Positions 15,607 to 23,896 of a stretch of 64,000 nucleotides of DNA are shown here, piece by piece; position 1 is the first letter of the stretch; the number at the start of each line of letters is the position of its first letter. A program made the position numbers and the translations under genes. Origin of the DNA: Aminobacter sp. HY435 (lineage in GTDB: Bacteria > Pseudomonadota > Alphaproteobacteria > Rhizobiales > Rhizobiaceae). The notes below the pieces were generated by a model, which had not been told where the DNA came from, searched no databases, and was given only the letters and a program-made list of their open reading frames with translations. The stretch spans positions 1-64,000 of the forward strand of contig NZ_JANKZL010000003.1 in NCBI RefSeq assembly GCF_027568395.1, written 5' to 3'.

Positions 15607-17067
15607 TTATTCGGCGTCGCCTTCCTTGGCCTTCTTCTTCGGAGCGGCCTTCTTCTTGGGCTCTTCGCCCTCAGCCTTGTCGGCCTTCTTGGCCGAAGCC
15701 TTCTTGGCCGGCTTTTCCGAACCTTCTTCTTCGTCGTCGGCGAGCAGTTCTTCCTTGCTCACCTTCTTGTCGGTGACGGAGATCTGCGACAGCAGGTGAT
15801 CGACGACCTTCTCTTCGAACAGCGGCGCGCGCAGGTTGACCATCGCCGACGGGTTGTTGCGGTAGAAGTCGAACACTTCCTGCTGCTGGCTGGCCGGATA
15901 GCGGCGGATCGTGTCGAACAGGCCGCGCTGCAGTTCTTCGTCAGTGACGGTTACGCCGGCCTTCTCGCCCATTTCGGCGAGGACCAGGCCCAAGCGCACG
16001 CGGCGCTCGGCCAGGCGCTGGTACTCGGCGCGGGCCTCTTCTTCCGTCGTCTCTTCGTCGGCGAAGGTGCGGCCGGCGATTTCGAGATCGCGGCTGACCT
16101 GGGTCCAGATGTTGTTGAACTCAGCTTCGACGAGCTTCGAGGGAGCCTCGAACTTGTAGTTGGCGTCGAGCTGGTCGAGCAGCTGGCGCTTGACCTTCTG
16201 GCGCGTCATGGCGCCGAACTGGTTCTCGATCTGGCCGCGCACGATTTCACGCAGCTTTTCGAGCGACTCGAGGCCGAGGTTCTTGGCGGTCTCGTCGTTG
16301 ACTTCGAGCTTGCCGGGAGCCGCGACTTCCTTGACGGTGACGTCGAAGGTCGCTTCCTTGCCGGCCAGGTGCGAGGCCTGGTAGTTCTCGGGGAAGGTCA
16401 CGGTGACGAGCTTCTCGTCGCCAGCCTTGGCGCCGATCAGCTGATCTTCGAAGCCCGGGATGAATTCCTTCGAGCCGAGGACCAGCGGCTGGTCGCCACC
16501 GGTGCCGCCGTCGAAGGCGACGCCGTCGATCTTGCCGACGTAGTCGATGGTGACGCGGTCGCCTTCAGCGGCCTTGCCTTCCTTCGTCTCGTACGAACGC
16601 GCCGACTCGGCGACGCGGTTGACCTGCTCGTCGATCTCGCTTTCCGGAACGTCGTAGACCGGGCGCGTGACCTTGATGTCGGAGAAGTCCTTGATCTCGA
16701 TCGCCGGGATCACTTCGTAGCTCAGCGAGAATTCGAAGTCGGCGCCGCCGGCGAGGATCTTCTCGGCTTCCTTCTCGTCTTCGGTCATCACGACGTCGGG
16801 CTGCATCGCAGCCTTTTCGCCGCGGTCAGCAATGATCGTGCGGGTCGAGTCGGTCAGGATCTCGTTGACGACTTCGGCCATGAACGACTTGCCGTACATC
16901 TTGCGGATGTGCTGCATCGGCACCTTGCCGGGACGGAAGCCGTTGATGCGGACCTTGTCCTTGGCATCCGAAAGGCGCTTGGCAAGACGGGCTTCCATGT
17001 CGCCGGCGGGAACCGTGACCTTGATCTCGCGCTTGAGACCGGAGTTGAGCGTTTCGGTGACCTGCAT
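15607..17067 (-). CDS. tig: Trigger factor, ribosome-associated chaperone/PPIase
   Basis: It binds near the ribosome exit tunnel and helps nascent chains fold. The 486-aa protein has the N-terminal ribosome-binding domain with the signature GFRPGKVP (about residue 45), the FKBP-type PPIase domain at about 155-245 ([20 protein letters not shown]) and the helical C-terminal domain. It ends in a highly charged Lys/Glu/Ala tail (about 60 residues), typical of rhizobial versions. Three Met codons lie at the start; I use the last ([10 protein letters not shown]), the usual family start, while AAAGG is better spaced for the first two. Confidence 0.95.
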   Translation of the reverse strand: MQVTETLNSGLKREIKVTVPAGDMEARLAKRLSDAKDKVRINGFRPGKVPMQHIRKMYGKSFMAEVVNEILTDSTRTIIADRGEKAAMQPDVVMTEDEKEAEKILAGGADFEFSLSYEVIPAIEIKDFSDIKVTRPVYDVPESEIDEQVNRVAESARSYETKEGKAAEGDRVTIDYVGKIDGVAFDGGTGGDQPLVLGSKEFIPGFEDQLIGAKAGDEKLVTVTFPENYQASHLAGKEATFDVTVKEVAAPGKLEVNDETAKNLGLESLEKLREIVRGQIENQFGAMTRQKVKRQLLDQLDANYKFEAPSKLVEAEFNNIWTQVSRDLEIAGRTFADEETTEEEARAEYQRLAERRVRLGLVLAEMGEKAGVTVTDEELQRGLFDTIRRYPASQQQEVFDFYRNNPSAMVNLRAPLFEEKVVDHLLSQISVTDKKVSKEELLADDEEEGSEKPAKKASAKKADKAEGEEPKKKAAPKKKAKEGDAE

Positions 17068-17409
17068 CATCAAACCTTTGTTTTCAGGTATGGCGCGACA
17101 TAACGGCTCTACCGCCGCTACGCCTGCCGGAAATCGTTTGCCGGGGTGGCTTCAAGTTCGCAATTCGGTGTCCGGGCTCCGCCACTTGCGGTCCGATTGT
17201 GCCGCCGTTCTCCGTAGATGCAGATAAGTTGTTGTTATTCCTACTTCTTATCACATCAAACAAAGACGGATTCTTGCGTCCCATCATATTCGACTGGCCT
17301 TTTGTCACAGGCGGGCCGAATTTTCAACCATCTTCGCGGTTTCTCCCGGCTCCGCTCAATTGGCTGCGACATTGACAGAATGATGGCAGCGTGAGATTGG
17401 CGTTCGCAT
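17068..17409. other. Intergenic region between tig and tRNA-Leu
   Basis: This gap of about 340 bp between divergent genes should hold the promoters of tig and tRNA-Leu. I see no gene. Its centre (around 17220-17270) is visibly AT-richer than the surroundings. Confidence 0.5.
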
Positions 17410-17494
17410 GCGGATGTGGCGGAACTGGTAGACGCCCTGGATTTAGGTTCCAGTGCCGAGAGGCGTGTAGGTTCGACTCCTATCATCCGCACCA
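17410..17494 (+). tRNA. tRNA-Leu (anticodon TAG)
   Basis: A class II tRNA with acceptor GCGGATG/CATCCGC, anticodon stem CTGGA/TCCAG with loop TTTAGGT, a long variable arm (TGCCGAGAGGCGT) and an encoded CCA. Confidence 0.96.
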
Positions 17495-17547
17495 TAGTCG
17501 CTCTGCCCAGCGGTAAAAACAGACCTCGTGCCAAGAGCGTTGTTGCC

Positions 17548-18789
17548 GTGGAAGAACCAAGCCAGTTAGCCATATTAGCCGCGCGCGCGAACCAGCCTTC
17601 CGGGCAGGCGTCGAGAACCCTGCACATCTCGTCCGACGCCGCATGGCCGCCGATTTCGGGAGGAGACCTTCGAAACTGGCAGAATATCAAGGCGCTTGCA
17701 GCGTTGGGCGACGTCGTGGCCGTATCCGTTTATGAGCCAACAACTCCTGCGACGCTTGCGGATCCGCGCATACGCCTGATGCCCCTCGCCACGGCAGCCG
17801 AAAACGCAAGCTCGCCGCGGCTGGCCAGACGACGGACAGGTATCGACACACGCGTCTCCGAGATTTCGCTGGCCAGACTGAATGCTGTCGCGCGAGACTT
17901 CCAGCCGGACACCATAGTCGTCGAAGGGATTCCGCTGTTTCCGCTGCTTGCGCACGTGCGGGCGCTCGCCCCGACCATCGTGCTCGACATGCACAACATA
18001 GAGTCGGATCTGGCGCGGCAGATGCTGCCGAAGATGGGGTGGCTTTCGACACGCTTTTCCAAGCCAGGCCGCCGTGTCAGGCGCATGCGTGACATGGAAT
18101 TGCGGTCCTTGCGCATGGTCGACAAGGTATGGGTTTGCTCGGTCCAGGACCGCGAACGTCTCGCCAGGCTTTGCGGCGGCAGCGTGTCGGCCGATGTCGT
18201 GCCCAACGGCATACCGCGCTTCGACCAGATCCCGCACAGGCTCATTGACAGGCCCGTGATGACCAACGGGCAAGCGGTGGTGCTGTTCGTCGGCCATCTC
18301 AACTATCCGCCCAATATCGACGCAGCGACAAGGCTGGCGACACAAGTCATGCCACGCTTGCGGGCGCGACTGGGCGACGCGCGGCTGATCATAGCAGGCC
18401 GCGACCCCAATCAGCGAGTTCTCGACCTCGCCGGACTGCCCGACGTCGTGCTGATCCCCGACCAACAGGACCTGGCTCCGCTCTACAGGCAGGCGCACGT
18501 CACCATCGTGCCTCTGGACAGCGGTGGCGGTACAAGGCTCAAGATCCTTGAAGCCATGGCTTGGGGATTGCCGGTGGTCGCAACACGGCTTGCCGCCGAA
18601 GGCCTTGGTCTGGTCGATGGAGCCGATATCGACTTCGCCGTCACCGAAGACGAACTGGCGGCAAATGCGGCGGCGCTCTGCCGTGACGAGGAGTTGTGGC
18701 AGCGACGTCGAACCCACGCCCGAAAGACTGCAGTCCAGCGCTTCGGCCCAGACGCGATTGATGCCGCGGTGAAAAAGAGCCTGGGCTGA
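17548..18789 (+). CDS. Glycosyltransferase, GT-B fold (GT4-like)
   Basis: This 413-aa enzyme probably adds a sugar during surface polysaccharide or glycolipid synthesis. The N-terminal Rossmann-like half has HISSDAAWPPISGG and VLDMHNIESD. The C-terminal half has VLFVGHLNYPPNIDA, LIIAGRDPNQ and the nucleotide-sugar site VPLDSGGGTRLKILEAMAWGLPVVAT, which contains the conserved Glu of GT4-type enzymes. The frame is open back into the tRNA-Leu gene, so an internal start is needed; I use GTG at 17548, which has only a weak ribosome-binding site, and the true start may be slightly downstream. A second glycosyltransferase follows after 89 bp. Substrate unknown. Confidence 0.8.
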   Translation: MEEPSQLAILAARANQPSGQASRTLHISSDAAWPPISGGDLRNWQNIKALAALGDVVAVSVYEPTTPATLADPRIRLMPLATAAENASSPRLARRRTGIDTRVSEISLARLNAVARDFQPDTIVVEGIPLFPLLAHVRALAPTIVLDMHNIESDLARQMLPKMGWLSTRFSKPGRRVRRMRDMELRSLRMVDKVWVCSVQDRERLARLCGGSVSADVVPNGIPRFDQIPHRLIDRPVMTNGQAVVLFVGHLNYPPNIDAATRLATQVMPRLRARLGDARLIIAGRDPNQRVLDLAGLPDVVLIPDQQDLAPLYRQAHVTIVPLDSGGGTRLKILEAMAWGLPVVATRLAAEGLGLVDGADIDFAVTEDELAANAAALCRDEELWQRRRTHARKTAVQRFGPDAIDAAVKKSLG

Positions 18790-18878
18790 GACCTGTTATT
18801 TCGCACCTTGATTAGGTCCAGCTAAAGATGCGATGAAGCCAATGGAATATCCGCTCCCTTGGATTTGACTGGTATTGC

Positions 18879-20450
18879 ATGACAATTCCACGCATTCTTC
18901 ATCAAACTTGGAAGACGGACAGAATTCCTGAAAAATTCCTAGCTTGGTCAGAGAGTTGGGACAAGCATAACCCAGGATGGCAACGGATACTGTGGAGCGA
19001 CCGGATGTTGCTCGACTTCGTTGCCGAGCACTATCCGGAATATCTGGCGATCTATTGCAGCTATTGGAACGGCGTACAGCGCGCCGATGCCGCGCGTTAC
19101 ATGCTGCTGCACCATTTCGGCGGGGTCTACGCTGACCTGGACTGCGAATGCGTTGGTTCGTTCGAGCTCATTACCCAGGAAAACCGCATCGTCGTCTGTA
19201 GAGAGCCTGACGTTCACGCAAAAGATCAGACCAAGGTGCGAAACCTGCCCTACCTGCTGTTCAACGGCACGATGGCCAGCCCCGCGGGCCACCCTTTCTG
19301 GCGCCACCTGCTGACCTACCTTCCCCTGGTCAAGGATGCCAAGGACGTGCTGGACGCGACAGGCCCATGCCTTTTGACGGCATCCCAACTCAGCTACGCA
19401 GACCAGGCGGCATTCGCGATCCATCCCAGTTCGCTGTTTGCCCCGGCCGACCGCGAGGGGGGAACGCCGGGACCACCCGATCCTTCGACCCTTTCCGTGC
19501 ATCACTGGGCCGGCACCTGGTGGATTCGCCCCAAGCCTGCCTCGGCTTTGGCGCACCTGCGACGCCTCTATTACCAAGCTCGACATGAGTTGACCAAGGG
19601 TGAGCAACTTGATGTAGCCGCGGCCCAATCGGCTGTGGATCAAGCCGCCATCACCCGACCGGCGCCCTCAGGAAAGAACATTGCGATACTGGTGCCGCTG
19701 CGCGACGCGAGCGAACATATCGCGCCGTTCTTTGCCGCCCTGGCCCGGATCGAGCATCCCAAGGAACGCATCAAGCTGGTGTTTTGCGAAGGCGACAGCG
19801 TCGATGACAGCTGGGAACGGCTGGTCGAGGCGACAGCGCCACTGAAAACCATCTATCGCGATATCGTTCTGTTGAGGAAAGACCTCGGCAACAAGATGGA
19901 CCGTGCGAAGCGCTGGAAACCCAAGCTGCAGCGAAAACGCCGCGCCGCGCTTGCTTCGGTGCGAAACCACCTTATCGACCATGGCATCGATGCCGACGAC
20001 GATTGGGCGCTGTGGATCGATGTTGATGTCTGGCGCTATCCAACCGACGTCATAACGAGTCTTGTGAATTCAGGCGGCCGGATCGTCGTGCCAAATTGCA
20101 CGGTGACCCCCGGGGGCGCCAGCTTCGACCTGAACAGTTTTGTCGCCGTTCATAGGCGGAAGGACTATCGATATTACCGGGCAATCCGCAACGGGCTTTA
20201 TCAACCTCCGGCCAAGGAAAATAGCCGGCTCTACCTGAGCGACCTTCGCGAAGTATCCAGCGTCAATCTCGACGGCGTCGGCGGGGCCATGCTTCTCGTC
20301 GACGCAGCACTACATCGCGGCGGTCTGCGTTTCCCGGAAATCCCCTACAAGTTCCTGATTGAAACCGAGGGACTCGCAGCTATCGCCAACGACCTCGGCA
20401 TCGTGCCGCTCGGCCTGCCGCAGGTCGAGGTCCTGCATGTTCCCTGGTGA
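18879..20450 (+). CDS. Double-domain glycosyltransferase: GT32-like (OCH1) plus GT62-like (Anp1)
   Basis: A 523-aa protein with two catalytic units. Residues 1-240 look like a DXD-sugar (GT32/OCH1-type) transferase: start IPRILHQTWKT, then NPGWQRILWSD, RADAARYMLLHHFGGVYADLDCE with the DxD motif, and a VHHWAGTWW end. Residues about 265-523 resemble the Anp1/GT62 family of GT-A enzymes: NIAILVPLRDASEHI, a segment rich in basic residues, DDDWALWIDVDVWRYP with a DxD, and a late GGAMLLVDAALHRGG. Both families are best known from fungal mannan synthesis. It probably acts with the preceding glycosyltransferase on a surface glycan; donor and acceptor unknown. Confidence 0.8.
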   Translation: MTIPRILHQTWKTDRIPEKFLAWSESWDKHNPGWQRILWSDRMLLDFVAEHYPEYLAIYCSYWNGVQRADAARYMLLHHFGGVYADLDCECVGSFELITQENRIVVCREPDVHAKDQTKVRNLPYLLFNGTMASPAGHPFWRHLLTYLPLVKDAKDVLDATGPCLLTASQLSYADQAAFAIHPSSLFAPADREGGTPGPPDPSTLSVHHWAGTWWIRPKPASALAHLRRLYYQARHELTKGEQLDVAAAQSAVDQAAITRPAPSGKNIAILVPLRDASEHIAPFFAALARIEHPKERIKLVFCEGDSVDDSWERLVEATAPLKTIYRDIVLLRKDLGNKMDRAKRWKPKLQRKRRAALASVRNHLIDHGIDADDDWALWIDVDVWRYPTDVITSLVNSGGRIVVPNCTVTPGGASFDLNSFVAVHRRKDYRYYRAIRNGLYQPPAKENSRLYLSDLREVSSVNLDGVGGAMLLVDAALHRGGLRFPEIPYKFLIETEGLAAIANDLGIVPLGLPQVEVLHVPW

Positions 20451-20460
20451 GCCAGCCGCC

Positions 20461-21069
20461 TTAGTAGAGCGGCTCCTCGAAGAGCATCGTATCGCCGTCC
20501 ATCAGCGCCTTGATCTGGGCACTGCCATCTCTGTCCACCGCGACCTTGACGCCGAAGCTGCGCAATTCGGGCTCCGCCCCGGCATTGCGCCGACGCATTT
20601 CTTCCTCGATCGCCAAACCTTCGCCTTCCGGCACATAATAGCGTTCGATGCCGTAGTCGACTGCGATGGTCGAGCCGGGCGACAGGCTCCAGCCACTGGA
20701 GACAGTGCCGCGGATGTCGACTTCGTCGGCGCCAGCAACGGTTGAATCGATGCCGAGCCAGGCCGTGCTGGCGCTCCAATAACCATCGGCACCCTTCTTG
20801 AGCCTGACGACAATCGGGCCTTCGGCCGAGGCGAGTTCGCCCTGAGGCAGATTTTCCACCTTTTCGACCGGAATGCGCGAGATGTCATAGCCGAGCCGGA
20901 CATAGTCGCCGCGCAGCAGGTCGCGCGGATCGACGGGCTCGACCTTGAGCAGCACTTCCGCACCATCCCGAAGAACGGCAGCCCGCCCAGCGATCATCCA
21001 GCCGAGAAAACCGATCTGCACAAGCGCCAGTGCGATGGCGGCAACAACAAGCCTGTAGCGGGACATCAT
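20461..21069 (-). CDS. GDYXXLXY-domain membrane-anchored protein
   Basis: This 202-aa protein has one N-terminal membrane helix (LVVAAIALALVQIGFLGWMI) and then the family motif RGDYVRLGYDIS (G-D-Y-x-x-L-x-Y) at about residue 55, which gives the family its name. The remainder would be periplasmic. Its start overlaps the stop of the upstream DUF2157 gene by 4 bp. Pairs of DUF2157 and GDYXXLXY genes are common in proteobacteria, but their function is not known. Confidence 0.82.
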   Translation of the reverse strand: MMSRYRLVVAAIALALVQIGFLGWMIAGRAAVLRDGAEVLLKVEPVDPRDLLRGDYVRLGYDISRIPVEKVENLPQGELASAEGPIVVRLKKGADGYWSASTAWLGIDSTVAGADEVDIRGTVSSGWSLSPGSTIAVDYGIERYYVPEGEGLAIEEEMRRRNAGAEPELRSFGVKVAVDRDGSAQIKALMDGDTMLFEEPLY

Positions 21070-22169
21070 GCGTTTCCTCCAGCGAGTTGAGGCCTCATGC
21101 GGCGTTCGATCCGGATGATCGCATAGGCGAGCCCGGCCAGGATGACTGCAGCCGCGAAGAAGAAGCCCGCAGTGCCCAGCATGGAGCCGACGGTCACGCC
21201 GTAGACGATCGCCAACTGGAACGCGAAGCCGAGATAGGCGATCCAGCGCAGCGCACGGCTTTCGCGCCCCAGGAAGACAATGACCGCCGCGATCACCGCA
21301 AGCGCAATAGCCGAAGCAACTACAAAACCGCCGTCGTCGGCCAGGTCGACCTGCAAGATGCCGATGCCGGTGAGGAAGCCGATCAGCCCATGCAGCGGCA
21401 GCCGGCCTCCCAGTTGCAAGATGTGCTCGACCTGGACCGGCGCCAGCGCGGCAACGGCCAGCACGGCCGCCGATACGACGGCAAGGACGGTCGCGATCTC
21501 GAACGTATCGTAGTGCAGCGCCAGCAGGAGCGCGTAAAAGATGAGAGACAGCACGATCAGGTGGCGGGCAGCCATGCTACGCGTCCACAGCGACAACCCC
21601 CACAGCACCGCCATCAGAACCGGAAACAGGTGCGGGAATGCCTCTCGGCGGAAGAACTCGAAACCCTTCAGCACCAGCCATGCATCGGCGATGCCGACCG
21701 CGGCGACCGTCAGGGCATGCGAGCGCAATGCCGCAGCGGCGATTGCCGTGCCTATGCCCCAGGTCAGGACTGCCGAGGCTTCGTCGCCGGAGAAGTGATA
21801 CATCTGGCCGATCAACGCGATCGAGCCGCCAAAGGCAGCCGCAGCAACCAGCCACAGCGCTTCGCCAAAGCCAAGGTTGCCACGCAGCTTGATTGCCGCG
21901 CCGCCGACATAACCGGCAAGGATGACCGCAAACAGCGCGGCCACGCGCACCGCGCGCGGGATGGCTTCCCAGTTCGCGGCGACAAGAATGAGTATCGCCG
22001 CGCCGAACAACAGCGCAGCCATGATCGCCAGGATCGAACCGAAATCGAGGCCGCTGCGTTCCCTGGTTTCGACGTCGCGGACCAGCGTATCGGCGGTTGC
22101 GCCATCGACAAGCCCGCTTTCGACCCAGCGAGCAATGTCCTTCTTCACCTTGGTGGCATAGCTTGCCAT
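21066..22169 (-). CDS. DUF2157 polytopic membrane protein
   Basis: A 367-aa protein with a soluble N-terminus of about 45 residues (KKDIARWVESGLVDGATADTLVRD, the conserved DUF2157 head) followed by about 10-12 membrane helices, beginning with FGSILAIMAALLFGAAILILV. It is translationally coupled to the GDYXXLXY gene, so the two likely form one membrane complex. Function unknown; a role in envelope stress or transport would be a guess. Confidence 0.85.
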   Translation of the reverse strand: MASYATKVKKDIARWVESGLVDGATADTLVRDVETRERSGLDFGSILAIMAALLFGAAILILVAANWEAIPRAVRVAALFAVILAGYVGGAAIKLRGNLGFGEALWLVAAAAFGGSIALIGQMYHFSGDEASAVLTWGIGTAIAAAALRSHALTVAAVGIADAWLVLKGFEFFRREAFPHLFPVLMAVLWGLSLWTRSMAARHLIVLSLIFYALLLALHYDTFEIATVLAVVSAAVLAVAALAPVQVEHILQLGGRLPLHGLIGFLTGIGILQVDLADDGGFVVASAIALAVIAAVIVFLGRESRALRWIAYLGFAFQLAIVYGVTVGSMLGTAGFFFAAAVILAGLAYAIIRIERRMRPQLAGGNA

Positions 22170-22319
22170 GCGTCACTGTCCCCCATCATGCACTGCGGTA
22201 TCGGTCCAAGCCGTTGGCTATTATGGCGGAATCTCGCCTCGGTCACAATTATGACCAAACCGTAAATGTCCATTAATGTTGCATTGCACAAAACGCATTG
22301 CTGCCATGCGAGCATAGCG

Positions 22320-22348
22320 CTTCATTTTTGTGCAAGGCCATCCTATCT
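22320..22348 (+). promoter_or_regulatory. Possible RpoH-type promoter of the DUF1127/sRNA operon
   Basis: CTTCAT at 22320-22325 and CCTATCT at 22342-22348, 16 bp apart, resemble alphaproteobacterial sigma-32 (RpoH) elements (CTTGAA-like / CCTATnT). The -35 match is imperfect. In Rhodobacter the equivalent DUF1127/cuckoo-RNA operon is stress-induced through RpoH sigma factors, which is why I looked here. Confidence 0.35.
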
Positions 22349-22394
22349 ACGCCCCGTACACAGAAGAGCGAAAAAAGACGAACGGGATACGAAG

Positions 22395-22535
22395 ATGAAC
22401 CTGATCCGCAACTACCGCAACTGGCGCCGCTACCGTGAAACCGTCTCCGAGCTGAGCCGCCTGTCGAACCGTGAATTGACCGACCTGGGCATCACCCGCA
22501 GCGACATTCATTTCGTCGCGCGCAAGGCCGTCTGA
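22395..22535 (+). CDS. DUF1127 small protein 1
   Basis: A 46-aa DUF1127 protein: arginine/tyrosine-rich start NYRNWRRYRETVSEL, then the signature LSNRELTDLGITRSDI, ending FVARKAV. The family is restricted mainly to proteobacteria, and short members bind RNA or affect RNA turnover and stress responses in Rhodobacter (CcaF1) and Agrobacterium. The ATG follows GGGATACGAAG. It is the first gene of an apparent operon with a paralogue and three sRNA units. Confidence 0.9.
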   Translation: MNLIRNYRNWRRYRETVSELSRLSNRELTDLGITRSDIHFVARKAV

Positions 22536-22580
22536 TAGCCCTACACCGAACCAACCGTACGAACCGAAAAGAGAACGAAA

Positions 22581-22721
22581 ATGAACTTGCTCCGCACCTA
22601 CCGTAACTGGCGCGCTTATCGCGAGACGGTAAACGAGCTGGGCCGTCTGTCCAACCGCCAGCTTGCCGACCTCGGCATCAACCGCGGTGAAATCTCGGCG
22701 ATCGCTCGTCGCGCCATCTAA
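22581..22721 (+). CDS. DUF1127 small protein 2
   Basis: This 46-aa paralogue of the preceding protein begins MNLLRTYRNWRAYRETVNEL and has LSNRQLADLGINRGEIS and the end AIARRAI. It is the same length and is separated from copy 1 by 45 bp, so tandem duplication is evident. It is the gene directly upstream of the stem-loop array, the place occupied by ccaF1 relative to CcsR1-4 in Rhodobacter sphaeroides. Confidence 0.9.
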   Translation: MNLLRTYRNWRAYRETVNELGRLSNRQLADLGINRGEISAIARRAI

Positions 22722-22737
22722 TTCAAGGTTTCCGCCA

Positions 22738-22841
22738 GGGTCGACCTCCTCCCCGACCCTTCCGGATCGGTCAGCTTACTCCTCCTCCCAACGAGCTGAC
22801 CACCCTAACACACCCGCCGGATCTCCTCCCCCGGCGGGTGT
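22738..22841 (+). ncRNA. Cuckoo/CcsR-type sRNA unit A (three CCUCC-loop hairpins)
   Basis: Three consecutive hairpins: 22738-22759 (GGGTCG stem, loop ACCTCCTCCC), 22769-22801 (GGTCAGCT/AGCTGACC, loop with CTCCTCCTCCC) and 22810-22841 (11-bp stem ACACCCGCCGG, loop ATCTCCTCCC). Each loop presents an anti-Shine-Dalgarno-like CCTCC. It begins 17 bp after the second DUF1127 stop, so the RNA is probably processed from that mRNA. This unit is the most diverged of the three. Confidence 0.8.
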
Positions 22842-22895
22842 CGTTTCCGACAAGAGTTTCGCCCTCTTTCATCTGGCGAAAAGAATTTTGCCTGC

Positions 22896-22998
22896 GCCGA
22901 CCTCCTCCCCGGCAAAGGCGAATAGGTCAGCTTCCTCCTCCTCCCTGAGGCTGACCACCATAACGACGCCCGCCGGCTCTCCTCCCTCCGGCGGGCGT
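22896..22998 (+). ncRNA. Cuckoo/CcsR-type sRNA unit B
   Basis: Hairpins at 22896-22913 (GCCG stem, loop ACCTCCTCCC), 22925-22956 (GGTCAGCTTC/GAGGCTGACC, loop of CTCC repeats) and 22966-22998 (11-bp stem ACGCCCGCCGG, loop CTCTCCTCCCT). The last stem could also act as a transcript 3' end. A leader of about 30 bp containing CATCTGGCGAAAAG is shared with unit C. Confidence 0.8.
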
Positions 22999-23052
22999 TG
23001 TTCTCCAAAAGAGCTTCGTCCTCTTTCATCTGGCGAAAAGAATTTTGCCTGC

Positions 23053-23155
23053 GCCGACCTCCTCCCCGGCAAAGGCGAATAGGTCAGCTTCTTCCTCCTC
23101 CCTGAGGCTGACCACCATAACGACGCCCGCCGGCTCTCCTCCCTCCGGCGGGCGT
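23053..23155 (+). ncRNA. Cuckoo/CcsR-type sRNA unit C
   Basis: A near-identical copy of unit B, with hairpins at 23053-23070, 23082-23113 and 23123-23155; the main change is in the second loop (CTTCCTCCTCCCT). It ends the array. The convergent downstream gene stops at 23190, so the final 11-bp stem probably ends transcription. Confidence 0.8.
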
Positions 23156-23189
23156 TGTCGTGTCTGGTGGTCTGGTAAGTCCACGATCG

Positions 23190-23795
23190 TCAGTCCAGCG
23201 CGCCGCTTTCGAGAACGCCGCGCTGCTTCCACTCATTGAGTGGAAGGATGTCCGGCGCGCCACCCATCGGCGCATACCAAGAATCGACTGCCCATTTGAC
23301 GCCGTCGGGCGAACTGACCACCGCCGTCCAGTGGGGGTATCTTCCATCGAGCAGAAATCCGCGCGAGGTGCGCGACTGGACCTTGTGATGCTTGAGTAGC
23401 CCGCGCCCCTGGAGATAGCGCAGCAATGCATCGGTGTTGGTCGACTCGTCGACGCAATCCATCTGGCCCTTGATCTTGGACGCCCCGAACTCGGATTTCG
23501 GCTGGTCACGCACGCCCGTCACCTGCTGCGCGCGCTTTTCGAAATAGCTCACCGCTTTGGCAATCGCCGCGCGTTCGGCGGCGGGCGAGGCCCTGCCGGC
23601 AGAAAGGATCGCGGCAAGGCGCCTGGCGTCGGCCGGCCCAAGGTCGAGCCTGGCGCGAAAGGCGCAGCCATAACCGTGGCAAATAGTCAGGCGGGCTGCG
23701 CCGGACGCCGCATTGGCTGGTTGGAAAAAGCTGCCGGCGACGGACATTGCAAGTGCGGCAACAAGCGACAGATGAGGAATTGCGATCATCGTCAT
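23190..23795 (-). CDS. Exported conserved hypothetical protein, about 201 aa
   Basis: It begins with a signal peptide ([24 protein letters not shown], cleavage near ANA/AS). The mature part has CHGYGC with two Cys, a helical stretch around [40 protein letters not shown] and HWTAVV...[11 protein letters not shown]. The CVDESTN and HWTAV...VDSW pattern recalls a papain-like or transglutaminase-like arrangement (Cys, His, Asp in order), but I cannot assign the family with confidence. It is divergent from trmFO. Confidence 0.65.
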   Translation of the reverse strand: MTMIAIPHLSLVAALAMSVAGSFFQPANAASGAARLTICHGYGCAFRARLDLGPADARRLAAILSAGRASPAAERAAIAKAVSYFEKRAQQVTGVRDQPKSEFGASKIKGQMDCVDESTNTDALLRYLQGRGLLKHHKVQSRTSRGFLLDGRYPHWTAVVSSPDGVKWAVDSWYAPMGGAPDILPLNEWKQRGVLESGALD

Positions 23796-23896
23796 GGGCG
23801 CATCATAGGAGGCGCGGCGCATCATCCGCAAGGCTGTGGACCTCCGAGCGAAGCGCAATCGTTGCATTCCCAACACCAAGGGATTATTCCGGCCCC

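Larger units (their letters stand above)
22864..23159 (+). repeat. 157-bp direct tandem repeat carrying sRNA units B and C
   Basis: From CTCTTTCATC onward the sequence repeats at a 157-bp offset (22864 and 23021) with only a few substitutions. This shows that units B and C arose by recent duplication. Unit A has the same three-hairpin plan but little sequence identity outside the stems and loops. Confidence 0.9.

Noticed and set aside
15796-17103. 435-codon plus-strand frame opposite tig
   Set aside because: It is an antisense shadow of trigger factor, produced by high third-position GC; no domain is visible.
17416-17547. N-terminal extension of the glycosyltransferase into tRNA-Leu
   Set aside because: This part of the frame lies within the tRNA gene; a start after the tRNA is required.
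22738-23159. CRISPR array in the tandem repeat region
   Set aside because: The repeats are long direct duplications (157 bp) without regular unique spacers, and there are no cas genes.
22663-23232. Serine/proline-rich frames across the DUF1127-downstream repeats
   Set aside because: They arise from translating the CCTCC-loop hairpin repeats; stems, loops and their conservation fit structured RNA and not protein.
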